Shown here: positions 34,058-47,364 of the stretch, piece after piece
Numbering within the stretch: the stretch's first letter is position 1
Layout of the letters: each line of letters begins with the position of its first letter
Source of the DNA: Lentinula raphanica
Lineage: Eukaryota > Basidiomycota > Agaricomycetes > Agaricales > Omphalotaceae
DNA: 64,000 bases
NCBI GenBank assembly: GCA_027919835.1
Contig: JANVFP010000001.1
Coordinates: 1,054,001 to 1,118,000 of the forward strand
Reading direction: 5' to 3'
Position numbers and translations under genes: made by a program
Notes under the pieces: generated by a model
The model's database searches: none
What the model saw: only the letters and a program-made list of their open reading frames with translations
Told to the model about the DNA's origin: nothing

Positions 34058-36145
34058 TCAGTGGTAAGTATCGGAATCCGAGTCTGAATAGGCATCGTGT
34101 ATGGTCCAAAGATCATTGACCAGTTCCTTGACGTCGTCCAAGGTCTCAATCAAGCCAGGAAGAAGACCAGTTTTACGCCGATCGACGCATGCTTGAGCAT
34201 ATTTTGCATACTCGGCAACCATTGTTGCAGTTCCGCTGTTTGCACGCAGACTAGTGAACGACGTTGTGGAAGGTGAAGCCGAGCTATGCCTCTCGTGTTG
34301 TTCTTTCCTATGATTCGCGAGGATTCCCTCATCACGAAAGATATCAGGAAAGGAGGACGGTAAGGGGTAAGCTGGAGCATGCGTGCTAAAATGAGACAAT
34401 TCGAAGTTCACGTTAAGCATTGACATTCAAGATGTCAGCCCGTACTCTGGAATAGTTCAAAGCCAACCTACCTCAAGGCATAAGGTTGTTGAATTGCTTG
34501 TTGGGAACACCAAGAATTGTATGCCTTCAAAGCAGAGGCGGAAAGCCCTCGTGTCACGTCTCTTCGAGTATACGTTTTCGCCTGGCAATTGTTACATCAG
34601 ACTGAATAGATTTTCCAAGCGAATTTTCTTCACCATCACAGTCTCTCGAGAAATTGAGAAATTATATGATTGTTGCCAGAAATCTTGTGGCGTAACACTA
34701 GCAGCCACTGGGAATACACCCATCAACTGGCTGAATCGATGAGAGCCGTGAAGATTTAGATGTTCAGAAAAGCTTGCGATATCCTCGACGTTTGTCTTCA
34801 GCCTTGAAGGGAAGGTCATCCGCACCTCAGCACATTCACAATGAATTGAACATGACACTCACCGTAGAGGTAAAGTCGAGCTTTCGATATGTGCAGAAAG
34901 TATTGAAGACGTGTAATAATAGTCGCTCTGCGATGCACCGCCGTCAGTTGGAAGGAAGGTTGAAGTTATGAATAACACTGACATCGATTTTTAGGTTTAC
35001 GTCCCAGCTTCCTTTGGTCCATGTATTCGGATTTAGTATGGGAACGGTCAGAGAAGACAGGCTATCTAGCTCTCTTAGGTAGACAGCATCACTGACAACT
35101 TTCCTTATGTGCAATGTCTAAGCACGACATATGAACGTCAGCTGCTGGACTGAAGATGAGAAGAAAAACAACATTTTCTAAATCGATATTCCGTGGTACG
35201 GCATCCCCCATCAGCGGGAAGGATAAGCAAGGCGCCCTCGAGAGTTCATCATTGAACGCCATGAGAAATGAGACTGAAAAAGATGCAAAAGTCGAAGCAT
35301 CGCTCATTATTTGCAGTCCCTTCGTATAATATTTCAATTAAAGTGATAGACAGTCGAAGGTCATAAACGAACCTGGAACGAATTGCACTCTTCTATGAAC
35401 AAACGCACAGAACCTTCCATCAGCTCGGTTTCCTAGAATGCTCGTGCGTGAGCATTTTTGAGTAAACGTACGAAGACGGCATACTTCATTATATCGCTGG
35501 AACATCTCTTGACCAACTAACCAATCACCTCGAGTTTCTTGCCAATCTGGAACATCCGGCAGCATTTGGATTGTCCGAGGAACGTAGAACACACGGTTGA
35601 AATCGGACCAGTATCTGATATTATTGGTGAAGTCCGTTGCAGAAGATGTAGACGCCTCGTCAGTTTTCAAGTAGGTCTGGTAGGCATGCGGCTCTTTAGG
35701 CACAGGACCGTATCCAGCGACCTCTCCTTGCCTGTAAAGGTATAGGTCATACTAGTAATCTGCATCTAATTGAAACTTACCACAGCTGAGAATCATCAGT
35801 AGACTCGTTATCGTAAAGATCGTTTGTTTGTGATAGTGCACCAAAGTTCGCTGTATGAGTTCCAGTCGCCGTTCACAAAACGTTTGCCACACAAGTGATA
35901 CCTTTACGGTCGAACGATAACAGCCTGGGACAGTACGTAGGATCCCCCTGGAACTTGATGAGTCGTGTCCGAGCAGATAGCGTGATATGAACCTTCGGAT
36001 TGCTACCTTCTCTGAAAGAGATGTCGTGGTTCAAAGTGGTTTCCTCATCGTCCGAATAGGTAAAATAGCTCTCCTGAGCATTCCAAAAGTGGGTGCCAAC
36101 GTAATTGGCAAAGTTTCCAGCTTGAACATAGAGTATCTCTCGCAT
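34058..36145 (-). CDS. DML1: DML1/Misato family, mitochondrial inheritance
   Basis: Ten exons (complement of 36145-35902, 35850-35781, 35731-35485, 35432-35373, 35319-35173, 35117-34983, 34927-34863, 34802-34634, 34581-34472, 34385-34058) join in phase and give 524 residues, the normal family length. It starts MREILYVQAGNFANYVGTHFWNAQESYF, the tubulin-like Misato segment II; CPRLLSFDRK follows, then IRYWSDFNRVFYVPRTIQML, ETELMEGSVRLFIEEC (tubulin-like), VSDAVYLRELDSLSSLTVPI, and the C-terminal RRDVTRGLSASALKAY and HAPAYPLPSSFPDIF. In yeast Dml1 is needed for mitochondrial DNA inheritance and morphology; animal Misato acts in mitochondrial distribution. Splice sites of exon 6 could end 18 nt earlier. 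Confidence 0.9.
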
Positions 36146-36410
36146 GTAGATATGATGAGTGAGCTCGAAAGACAGTAGGTTGATGGGAATATGCCCCCGT
36201 CTGTAAATCTGTTGGCAGTGTAACCTCAAAGTCACTTCCCCGTACGGGCGCGTCGGGAGTAGAGAAAAAAGAGGTTGCCCGATTCTCTCACGATCTCGGC
36301 ACATCCTCCCGCCGGTTATACCAAGTAACTTCAAGGCTGTCACTCAATATATAGTGCGAGGGAACTATCTACATACATCGTAGACATACATGAAATCGAC
36401 GTCAAAGTCT

Positions 36411-37416
36411 CTACAGGTTAATGCGCAAGCGCCTCAGCGCCCGTTGATCCTCAGTAGACAAGGGCGTGTATTGGCTTTCCTGTGCAGAACTGGCACTACT
36501 GTGGCGTAAAAACCCTGGGCGCTGTGGATAGTCGAGCGTCGAGATGGGAGGCAGTGATACCCTCTGATGTGGCTCACTGAGCATCGGCGGAGAAAGCGGC
36601 GGTGGGAAGGAAGGAGGATAAAGCGGCCTGGTCGGAGAGATAGGCCGCAGTGGGTAACCCTCGACAAAGCGTCGTTGCTCATGTTCTTTGGCTTCAACAA
36701 GCGGTGAGTCTGGAAGGTCCATTTTTGTCAGAGACTTGCTATTGACGAAGACGCCTTCAGGAACACGTATGCGTCGGAGATAGTCGTAGTTTTCGATAAC
36801 AGGCAGTCGCGTGTAATCGTTACCCTAGTTTTACGGATTAGTATACCCACACCCAGGATATCGAAGGGTAAATATACAGAGAAGTATGCCACAACATGCC
36901 ATTTCCTGGTTTCATTCGTTCCAGGAAGATGGACCAAGGCAGAGTAGGTCTGTTTTGTTAAACCATCGGGTTTGGTGGGGCGATCCTTGCGTCGTATAGG
37001 AGGAGGTATTATGGCACTAGGATCCGATGCTCTGCGAGCGCTACGCATGGAATGAGGCCGGCGAAGACAGGGAAACATCTGATACATACCGGCGAGCAGC
37101 TTTGGCCTCTTTTTCTGCAACAGTGGTCTCGACCTTCTCTTCGTAGAACAAGTAGTCGCCACGCATTCGGCTCTGGGACCTGCACAGATAAATGGTCAAT
37201 CCAGGATTCAAAGGACAAGACTATCATTGACCTACCATCGACGTCCATCAGTCCATCGTAGCAAGCCTCCTTCGTCTTCTGCTTCTTCCCAGACGAACAC
37301 GTTTCCTGTTGATAGACTGTCTCTTTCGCTTGCTACCAATCTTCTCTTGATCAGAGGCAATATACGAAGTCGGACGGCTTCGAGGACGACGTGAGCATCC
37401 TGGGCATCGCGTATAT
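36411..37416 (-). CDS. WOPR-domain regulator (Gti1/Pac2 family), first exon unresolved
   Basis: Four exons are clear (complement of 37416-37236, 37179-37090, 37040-36878, 36824-36411), about 283 residues. They hold both halves of a WOPR DNA-binding domain: IRDAQDAHVVLEAVRLRILPLIKRRL, then NVFVWEEAEDEGGLLRWTDGRRW continuing SQSRMRGDYLFYEEKVE, and after a basic linker PDGLTKQTYSAL...WHVVAYFSG, YTRLPVIENYDYLRRIRVPEG. The C-terminal 100 residues are Pro/Ser-rich. Fungal WOPR proteins control morphology, sporulation or effector genes; this is closest in layout to the shorter Pac2/Gti1 type. Upstream ATGs at about 37531-37506 (MSFSNKLAAMYPN...) are in the right place, but the obvious donor at about 37450 does not join in phase, so the true start is not settled. 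Confidence 0.8.
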
Positions 37417-40265
37417 CTGTAGTGCAAGTCAGTAGATGACCAAGGGAGAAGAGAATAGCGACTTGCGCAGTGAAGGGTGCGTGACAAAGACTTCAGAATC
37501 TATGGAGTTTGGGTACATAGCAGCCAGCTTGTTAGAGAATGACATCTACCAATGACACGATATCAATTTATATTCCCTCTCGGCGAGTTAACGGACGATG
37601 AAGATTGGAGCAAATAGCCAGATATATCAGTATTCAGTCCTTGAGAGGGGCGACAATGCTTCAATGTGGTATATAAGAATTGAAAAAGTGCGTGCATGTA
37701 GAGTTTTCGGCTGGAAAGCAAAACGGACCGTTCTCTTGCTTGTGTTGCGGCCTTAATCGCGCCTGATACACGGAACCCATTTGCTTGAATGTACTGTGCC
37801 AGAGCTTGATCTGACTCTTCCAATTGAAGCCACGGTGGGTAAAAACAGCCTTTTTGGCGAAAGAAGCTATCCAAAGATAGTGGTTATTTTGGCTCTTGGG
37901 GTTTTCGCAACAACTGGCGACTAACGAGTTGGGCAAAACTTCGGAGGACATAGATTTCCCCTGACCGAAATCTGTTAGAGAACGATCTGTGACGTGAACA
38001 GTCTAAAATCATGCAATTGTATGACTTGCCATTATCGCGACAGCGAAAACACCGATCAAGGGGGAACATATAGAAGTACCGACTCATTCGTTGCTTGTTT
38101 TCGTCTACGTCTATACATACGGAACCTGGGGATGTCGCCACCAAAATGGATAGCGTTGCTATGTCTGCTAGTCACCGCTTTACTAGTCAAAGATTGAGTA
38201 TAGGAGCATAGAAATCCCAGGCAAACAGACATTCAATACAAAGTGCACTTACCATGGTCTTGTTTTCCACCAGAGTTCTGTGCAGATGCCAAGCTAGTCT
38301 ATACTGCTATGTATACTGTACCACTCGAAGCTCCTATACTTATCCCGTCTGATATCTCTTGGAAGGTCTCTTCTGACTTTGTGTGCAAAGACCGTGTGCT
38401 TGGATTTTCTGGTTCAAGGTGCTGACGGGCGAGCCTAGTTCATGGTTAAGATCAATGTAATCAATGGCTTGAAGAAGGCAGGCCGCAGAAGGATGAGTTG
38501 GCCTCCTATTGAATGGATTTGCATGCAACTTGCGACACCAAACATATTGCGGGCACAATCCAGGTAATAAAGTCCAGGCCCATGGCCAGTAAATTCCTAT
38601 CTCGACCTTACGAGAGGTTGCATCTTGTTGATTGAATGCCGTGTGCATGATTGTGAAAATAAAATGTCAAGGTAAGAGCATGAAAGAGGCTCAAATGTAC
38701 GCGGGAAGGCACCCTATTCTCTAGTTATCAGAACGACATGAAAAGAATAGCTCCAGGACGTAACTTTAAACCTGGGGAGACTGCCTGCGAAGTTCGAACA
38801 AGTATGTTTCGTGTTGTCTTTCCGAAGATTGAGTGGGTGCTAGAGCTGAATAATCCAGAATGAGGAGCTTACCTGAAGTAATCTGTCTATTGTTGATTGG
38901 AGGAGAAGTTTCGAGGCTTGCTTTGGAAAGAGGGGGGATAAGTAATTCATTCAGACCTCGTCAATTCATTTATTGACTATCTCTCATGCAGATATAGACT
39001 GAGGGTAGGAAGTCGGCGGCCGTAAGGTTTTTTCTCAAGGTGTAATGAAATGCCACTGGCGTTTGGAATACGAAAGCGTGGCTGAATGGTGGGAGTGCGT
39101 GGTTGGGTTGAGGAAGCGAAGTTCCAATTATGGGCCGGAACCAGGCGGCCCGGAGACTCCGGTTCTCCTTCTGCTGGCGAATTTCGGGTTCAGGCAGGCA
39201 TCGAATATCCTTGAGTACAATCCGTTCAAACCGTACGCTTCACCAACGGACAACTCGAAGAAGATATATTAAGACAGGTTACGATAATCGATTGAGATTA
39301 TACAGTAGGATGGTCATTGTTGGAGTCGGAAAAACGGACGTTGAGGCTGACAATAGTTTTGATGATCTGTTCGCGCAACGATAGTCCTGTAAAATTAGAG
39401 ATGAAGGGTTCGTAGAATTGTGCAGCGGCAGGCAGTGGCCTGCTAAAGTGAAGTGGGCTCCAATATGTCTGGTCTGAAACGCAGTCGCGCTACCAGGACT
39501 GTGCTCCAAGGATAACTGTCCTGTGGGGAGATCTTCTGTGCGGAAACAGGATTTCCGGACATAGGTTCGTGGTACGATGGACCACCAAGTTCAAGTGGTG
39601 TTTCAGTATCAGTTGAAAACCTGCCCCAAGGCTGCCGGGATTTCGAAGAAGTGAAGACGTTGAAGTGTACCTACGATACGTATTCAGTCAGCGTTCAGCT
39701 TTGCATTCAAGCAATAACACGAGCTTTACCTGTCCACCTGGATGCTTGTGGCTCACAAACAGAGCATATTCCGGGTGTCAAGTGTACCAATGACTATCAA
39801 GGCAGAGATCGTCAGTTTGATCATTTGGAAAATATGGAGCGAAAGGACCGACCGAAGAACAGGTCTTCCTTCTGGATTTGATGCTGGGATGCAAAAATAT
39901 TGAGCACGGTGTCTACATGGGCTTTGAACCACTTCTTTGGAGCATCTAGATTCTCCATATAGCGATACATCGTCGTCTCAGTACACAAGTGCGCCGCCTT
40001 GTGTCCTGCTCTCAGGGGGTAAGAATATCGGCGGGAGACACTTTTCCTACAAATTTCAATGCGTGAGAGTAGTATGTCAGTTAAGGCTATCATATGGAAC
40101 CTGCATCAACAGGCATTATAATGAATTGAGAACGAGAAGCAGAGAAGAGAAAAAGAGACGCAGATGCTGATGATATTACAACGATACAAATCAGTCAAGG
40201 GAGCACGAAAACGGTGATCTCTTTTCGGATTTGATCTGCGTGAAATTCTGCCAGTGAAAGTTTAC
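37417..40265. other. Gene-poor stretch
   Basis: Contains the missing first exon of the WOPR gene (within about 37417-37560) and scattered minus-strand frames at 37563-37874 (103 codons), 37884-38144 and 38340-38648 (102 codons). None shows a recognisable motif, and I could not splice them together convincingly. 38700-40265 shows nothing beyond short shadows. A lost gene or a non-coding transcript is possible. Confidence 0.4.
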
Positions 40266-43200
40266 TCACGAGATGTTCCCCGCACGCCCCTTGAATGTCA
40301 GCAAGCCTGCGATAGCATCTAGACTTCTCTGTGCGGCATTTCTCTTATCCTGTCTGTGGGTCCCGGTGGAGAACTTTCCGTATCCATGGACAGATGGGAG
40401 GTTTTTGACCAGGTCGATGGTTGAATCTTGAGGACGAAAGGCATTAAAGAGAGTGACAAATTCACCCATAGGCTTGGAAAGGTATCCAATGGCTCCCAGT
40501 GCAACCGGAGCGGGACTCCATAGCGGAAGCGTCACTGTACAGATAACACCGCGGTCAGTAACGAACTGTATTTCACGGCAGCTAGAATCCAAGAACAACC
40601 AAGAATAGAGAAAGTACGGGCATAAATCACTCACACGAAGGATGGAACTCGTGAACCAATAACAATCTATACCGTCTCTCATTTTGCGCTTCCGCAATAA
40701 GATCATTTGCAGGAGAGGGTGAATCGTATGTATCATACTCATCTATCTTCTTATTCCCACTTCCTTCATCAGGCACCAGCTGATGTATAACAAATGAATG
40801 TTTTCCTTCAGGTTGCAACTCAAATTCGCTTAATGAGGAAGTAACGCTTGACGAAGTTGGACTACTTGACGGCCGGGTCTGTGCTCCGGCTTTAGGTATA
40901 TGATGTCTTAACGTTGTGTGGGCATGTGATGGTGTTTCGGCCGTACGAGGCGAAGTCGTATTGGTCGAATTCAGTGGAGACGACGAAGAGGCAGGAGTAG
41001 TAGGCGAAAATGGCAATACGCCACTGGGAGCAAATGGCGGAGACGACATCGGAGTAGAAGTACAAGCAAGAGCTGTGCGTGTGCTGGCGGTAGACGCTGC
41101 AATGGTAGTGCTTGCCAGGCACTCAGGAAGGGGTCCACGAGGAGATATCGTGACATCATTAGCAGTCTGGAAGGAATCGTCCTCCGAGGAAGATGTATTT
41201 GCATAGGAATTTGAATACGAGGACGAAGGGGTTCCATGAATGAACGCGCGGCGTGAAGCGATATGAGAGTTCCGAGGAGGTGTGCTCAAGCCCGTGTCCT
41301 GAATCGGATACATGTCAGGACTCGGGAGATACCGGGTATTTTGCAAGTGCTCAGGTTGCTCCAGGGATCTCAGAGTTTTGAGGTCTGAATGGAGTGAGAT
41401 TTCATGCTTGGCATCTGGAGTATCAGAGGCGCTTCTGAAGCCGTTCAACTCAGCGACTACGGTTGAAAATGAGGGTCTGATGAAAGGATCCGTGGCCCAG
41501 CACACGTCAATGAGGTTAACGAGACCGGGAGTGGTAAAGCAAGTAGGAGGAATATCAGGTCGCCGATTTGCTTGAGTGTGGAATGAGTGAGAGATTCGAG
41601 TGATTTATTGCAATACGCTCACCCATGATATGATTGAGGACTTGATGATCATCATATAAAGGCCACGGCATACGTCCGAGCGAGAGAATTTCCGTACAGC
41701 AAACTGCGAATGCGTATACATCCATTTCGGCCGTGAGCAGATTACTTGATCCCGTGAATATCTCTGGTGCTTGCCAACGAAGAGTTCCGTCTTCAAGGTG
41801 ATGTGTATGTTAGAAGAAGAGCCTTGAGAAAGGAGGATTACATACGGGGAGGAGCAGTTCCACTAATCCTATACGCCTCCGATCTCATTTCGCTTTGACC
41901 AAAATCGGATATGACACAGTGGATGTCATCATCAACGAGGATATTGGAGGCCTAGGTTAAGAATAATCCAAAGCATGAAAATCAGAATGAGTGAATCAAG
42001 TGAATTGAGATGGTCACCTTCAAATCCCCATGCAAAACTCCTTGACTGTGCAGGTACTCCATCCCCTTTGCGATCTCATGCATGTACCTCACTAAGTCCC
42101 ATTCTCTTGGAAGGCTGCCCATCTCGAATGCTGAAGCTCCGGTTTCGTTGGCGCCGATACCACCTTCTGCAGCCACAGAGATCACAGGAGACGAATGAGT
42201 AGAGGGGTCAGTATAGAGGGGAAGCGACGGTGCCGATGATGCCCGTAGAGATTCAGAACGATGAGCGATGGAGGGCGCGATATCCAGACCCAAACCAATG
42301 GCTGCTGGCTCCGAAGCGAAAGCCGCAGCTGTAGAACCGATATTCCGCAACCTCTTTACACCTCCTACCTCGAAGGCAGTATGCCCAGGTAGTATCAAAC
42401 CCCGTGGAACTCTACTTTGTCCTGATCCTCGACTTGATACATTCGGGATCGACGTCGAACCCCTACGCAGAAATTCCGCCAAACTACCATTTCGCATATA
42501 GGGCGAGACAAAGAACCACGGAGGATCTCCCGAGGCACTGCTTGCTCCGTATAGCTCAAGTACATTGGGGTGAGAGAGTTTCTTCCAGATTGCAGTTTCA
42601 CGAAGGAAGAGCGAACGTGGAGTGGTTTCCGCAAGAACTTTGATCGCTACCACTCTGGAGGCATAGGGATAGGACGAGTTAGAAGGAGACATGTCTCGGG
42701 GTGTGGTGGCAGAGTAAGGATAGGAAGGAGCAGAAGGTACCGACGGCGGTCGCCATGTCCCTTTATACACATCAGAGAAGAACCCGACACCTATCTTCTC
42801 CTCCCGCTCGATTTCGTATCTAAGGCGAGGATCAGTGAATCAACAAACAACAGATCTCTCGACGAACATGTCCTTACCTGGTAATGGTCCAACTAGGTAG
42901 CAACCTCGCTGGGTCTTCCACTTCCTCGCGGCTCTTCGTATTCGTCCTCCTTCGAACAGCGGTACTTCGGCTTACTCTTCTCAGTGCGTCGATGCCAGTT
43001 TCAATGAACTCCTTATCCAACGTATCTTGCTCTCTGATATGCCTCCCATTTCCGGAAGTTCGTGAAACACCACTACCCGAGCCTGACTGAGATCTCGACC
43101 AGGGCAGATCATGAGTCGAAGCCGAAGACGACGTAGACGAAGAAGATACAGTCTTAGAACGCATCAGGTTTGTTCCACCCCCCACACCCTTGCCATGTCT

Positions 43201-46200
43201 GGATTTCGGTCTTTCATCAACGGAAGAATCTCTTCTCCTCCTTCCTTCATGCTCTCCGCCCTCGCCTTCCTCATGGATGATGTCCTCATTCAACGAACTT
43301 GGGAGGGACAAACCAGTCGTCGAACGAGAGCTCTGGAGGCTCATTCTCCGCTTGATCCCTGCGAAAACCTTGTTTCGCGAGGAAATGGAAGAATTACGAT
43401 GATCCAAGTCGGATATCCCATCTTCGGTTTGGAGAATTTTCTGTGAGTTTTCTGTGACGTGGGATACCTGTACCTGAGACACGGTTGATACTTCCTCCTG
43501 TACTCCTTGTGGTCGATGCTGCGCACGCCATGCCTCCCATCTCTCTCGCTCCAGAATGGCCTCATGAGCACGTTGCAGCGTTTTAATCGCCTCCGCAATC
43601 TCCCCCGCATCCAGTCCGCCACACTCAATACTCTCCATGCCGTCCTCGCCAAACCCACCGTTCTCTCTGCTCGAAGCATCCAAATGAGCCAAAGACCCTC
43701 TCCCCAGTTTCCCTTTCCTCAACCCAACACCCAAGACTTTGATGATATCTACGTCACTGCCTTTACTCAGCGCCGTGCGCATTACCCCTCGTAGATCTGC
43801 GTAATCAGATTCGGCATCGAGAGCGGCTTGGTGTCGGGTGAGAGAAAGAAGCGTGGGCAGAATCTCTGTAGGAGGAAGGGAGGAGGCAGATGGAAGAAGA
43901 GCAGGCGGTATAAGATAATTGGTGGAATGGGATGCCGTGGTAGATGAAGTCGATTTCGTTTCAGAGGTAGATGTGATCCCTGCACTGCTACCGGGGGTAA
44001 CGGTAGAAGTAGACGTGGAAGCAGAGGAAGCTTCTAAACTTGATACTTCGACTCCATTTGATTCGGAAGTGACCTTGCCCTCCCGCTGAATGGCTTCAAG
44101 CATAGCTCCAGCGGCTTCAATGCTCGACTTTGTAGGAATTAACTGAATAGGAGGTTGGGGAAGCTGAGTTTTCGACATCTGCTTCGGAGCTGCCTGAGTT
44201 GTATTGATAACATCAATACCCCCAACTGGCGTAGACACCCCAGTCTCGACAGACGCAGTTGACGAAGAAGTAGCCGTTGAAGGTCTGGAAGAAGGCGTAA
44301 TTGATACGGACGGGATGATTTGAGTCTCGGTATCCTTGGGAGAAACAGGACGAGACGAGGATTGAACCTGAGCAGAGCTCGTAGAAGAAGTAACGTTCGT
44401 GTTCGTAACCACAGAAGCAATCTTGGAATTATGTTTCCATGAATACGCTTCCAAAGATTGCTCATTCGTTTGCTTAATGGATACAGAGCTTGACAGAGAC
44501 GTATGAGAACTGCTCGCCGGTAACCCGTTCAAAGTCTGTGAAGAGGCGGAAGCCGAAGTGTAGGCGTTGACGGACTTGCTTGCACTGAGCATGAGAAGGT
44601 TAGAAGCTGCGTATGGAAAAGGTGGTCGAGGAGGAGCCGAGGAGGTATCGGGAGCAGGCAAGGAATCCAAGAGAGTCTGAGTTGCGATCTGAGATACCCT
44701 GGGCGTTGGGAAGTCAAGGTTTGCAGCAGTATTCTGGGCCGTCGACGATGCATAGCTCGGAGGTTGAAGAGGATATCCATGTTGACTCAGTTGACTCAGA
44801 TTAGCCACACCCCTCAACAACTCTTGCGTATCATGTTGTCTCCGCGCCTCCGCAAGTTGAACTTGTTTGAGAATCCGGATTTGGATAGATATCTGTTCGA
44901 AGTAGAATGTGAGACGAAGTAATTCGCCAATACGAGCAGGAAGATGACACGGATTCAACCCGAGAAATTCTTTGACTCACACTGAACATTCCCAGAGCTT
45001 CCTGTAGCCCTATATCGCATTGATGAAGTTGCCTCGAAATTTCGTCTCTCTTGAGATATCGCTTCAAGAACGGTCTCCCGGCTTGTTTGACAAGAAGAGC
45101 ATGGACATCATTGAACGATCTACAAATCGAAACAGAGGATATAAGATGACAAAGGCAATCGACGAAGAACTTACTCTGTCAATTTGTCGAACGGCAACTT
45201 CAACTCTTCCGCGACCTCATCTCCTGCTTCATACACCTCTTGACGAACCGACAGCAGAATGTCCGCACAATGTTCAGTCAAACGGAGACATTGAAGGCGA
45301 TTCGACTGTGATGAGTTGATCAACAAGTGTCACGAATAACTGGGAGCAGCGAGACTTACGTCAACTTGTTGCAGACAAGCCCATATCTGTAGCAATGTTC
45401 TCGCAGCAGCTTGCAGACCAGGCACTGGAGCGAGCTCGACCAGATCGACGGAGGTAAGGAGAACCTCATGCGCGATTAAAGCCGTGGTGCCAAGAACAGA
45501 GGAAGCAGCTTGAGCCACACGCTAGACGAACATGAGTAAGCAAGCGCATACAGTTGGCAAGAATAGTTGAACAAGAATCGTAATACCTTTCGCGTGATTT
45601 CCCAGTTTTCCATCTGCTCAGTAGGAATAGTAGGCGCGTCTGCGTCCTTGTGCTTGCTTTCTTTGCATTCTTTTGTGGGCGTACCTGTCGCTACGCTATG
45701 TCTCCGCGGTTTGTCCTGAGTCGAAGGCGATATGTCGAACATCGTATGCCAAGGTCTTGAGTGATTGGAGTTGCTCGGACTCAGCAATTTGTCTTCATCA
45801 CGACGCCAGAAGGAGGCTCGAGAGTGCGTCGCTTGAACAACTAAGTCAGTATGATTTAGGAGAACAAAAGTCAAAAAATAATTCACGGGCAAGCGGAGGT
45901 GGCAAAGTATCACACGCGTTACCCGTGAAGGCCTTTGGTGCACTCTCACTGCGAGCTCTACCACGCGAAGGACTCATAGAAGCATCAGAGAACGCGTTCG
46001 GACGAAGTGTGGCAGAAGGACTGAGTAAGTTTGGAGTTTGTATCGGCGGGGAGGACTGCGTAGAAAGCGTTGACAGAGTAGACGGATCAGGCAGACTTGC
46101 AGGAGAAAGCGACAGACTCAAGCCCCTGCCTCTCAAATTCTTGTCTGGAGAAGGCTTGAACGGCGAGCCCAAGACCGGCGGGGACTGAGAAGCACCCGGT

Positions 46201-46466
46201 AGTACGACAGGAGATTCATCACCTGGAAAAGGAACTAGCAAAGGCGAGTAGTGAGAGCAGCCAGGAGAGCCACAAAGTGATGCACTGTGTCTGTGACCTT
46301 TGACCTGTTTCCCGTCTCTTGTGCCATTAGCTCCTGCGACGCATGCGGGATTGAGAGGCGAAGAATGACGAGGAGTACTGGTCAAGCTCGCCGGAAGTGA
46401 GCGACGATGAGCATGGCAGTTCTTTTGAGTCGAGTGATCCTGAGTCGACGAGTCGAGAGTTTGCAT
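40266..46466 (-). CDS. Giant TKL-type kinase with MLKL-like helical N-terminus
   Basis: Eleven exons (complement of 46466-45887, 45840-45587, 45521-45360, 45305-45175, 45119-44981, 44892-42878, 42819-42018, 41951-41846, 41790-41623, 41570-40635, 40534-40266) join in phase; 1853 residues. Residues 1-277 are Ser/Pro-rich. About 278-450 is a helical bundle (IAHEVLLTSVDLVELAPVPG, CLRLTEHCADILLSVRQEV, RPFLKRYLKRDEISRQL, IQIRILKQVQ), resembling the four-helix N-terminal region of MLKL-like proteins. A 640-residue Ser/Thr-rich linker follows. The kinase has IGVGFFSDVYKG, VAIKVL (catalytic Lys near 1152), a large insert, HGDLKASN (HRD Arg replaced by Gly, Asp kept) and SDFGQ, with WQAPE. The C-terminal block has LWSPAPVALGAIGYLSKPMGEFVTLFNA. 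Active Ser/Thr kinase likely; role unknown. Confidence 0.85.
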
Positions 46467-47364
46467 ATTGCGCAGAGTGAAAGATTTGGACGAGTTTTAG
46501 ACTGCGAAGAGCAGATATTTTATAGGTTTTTTTTTGGTATATGTCGTGAAATGCGTAAAGAGGGACAAGGAGGGATATCGCAGAGCTCGTTCAAGGGTAT
46601 AAGAAGAAAAGGTCGTGATAGTCGTAGAAAAACCCTGAAAAGGGTTTCTGTCGCGCTTCATGACGCGAAAAGTGAGAAAGTCTCAAAAATTGATTCAGCA
46701 GAAGCGCGATCGACGTCGGTGCACGTGACTGGATTAATCGCATTGAAAAAGAGGCGCCTCAATAGGCGCTCAGACTCTTCAACGTTTTTTGAGTTCTCCT
46801 GGTCGATCGCCGAGGCTCAGAAATATTCAAAACTCTCAAGCCGGCGATTCTCGATGTCGGGCGGGCTCTGAATGTGACATGGGGTAGTCGCGGCTACTGG
46901 AAGTTTGGCTCGGTTTAGCATTGGTCATGTCTCTACTTACACATATTGGATATCCGACTGAGGAATCGAGTCAAGATAACTTGAAAGTAAGATACAAAAA
47001 CAAAACAGTATACTTCATTTTCTCTCCTCAACCAGCCGCCCCACCTCTTTGTATGCGGGAACTTCCAAGATGTAAGATCAGAGAGGATCACTGTCAGAGG
47101 GTGAATCGATGATTCATCATCTGGTCTCATCATGAGCGTTCAATATTATTATTCAATACTTCCGCAGAGCAACTATTACTGTATAAATAGTAAGTATCAA
47201 TGATCTTCACACTGAGAGTCAGGAAACGAAATCTTGAAACCCTTATCGTCTCCTACTCAAAGTCGAAATCTTACTCGTCCAGCGAGTGATTAACGAATCG
47301 TCATTACTGTACTACATAAAAAATAAATAACCATAATGTCCATCTTTCACCAATAAATATACTT
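46467..47364. other. Intergenic
   Basis: Upstream region of the kinase and 3' flank of the secreted protein. No gene is seen; short plus-strand frames at 46407-46871 and 46921-47112 have no features. Confidence 0.45.

Noticed and set aside
38340..38648. Possible mating-type homeodomain or other gene at 37.6-38.6 kb
   Set aside because: No WFxNxR helix or other motif could be found, and the frames do not splice together.
40916..41206. Plus-strand frame and its neighbours over the kinase linker
   Set aside because: Shadows of Ser/Thr-rich low-complexity coding sequence on the minus strand.
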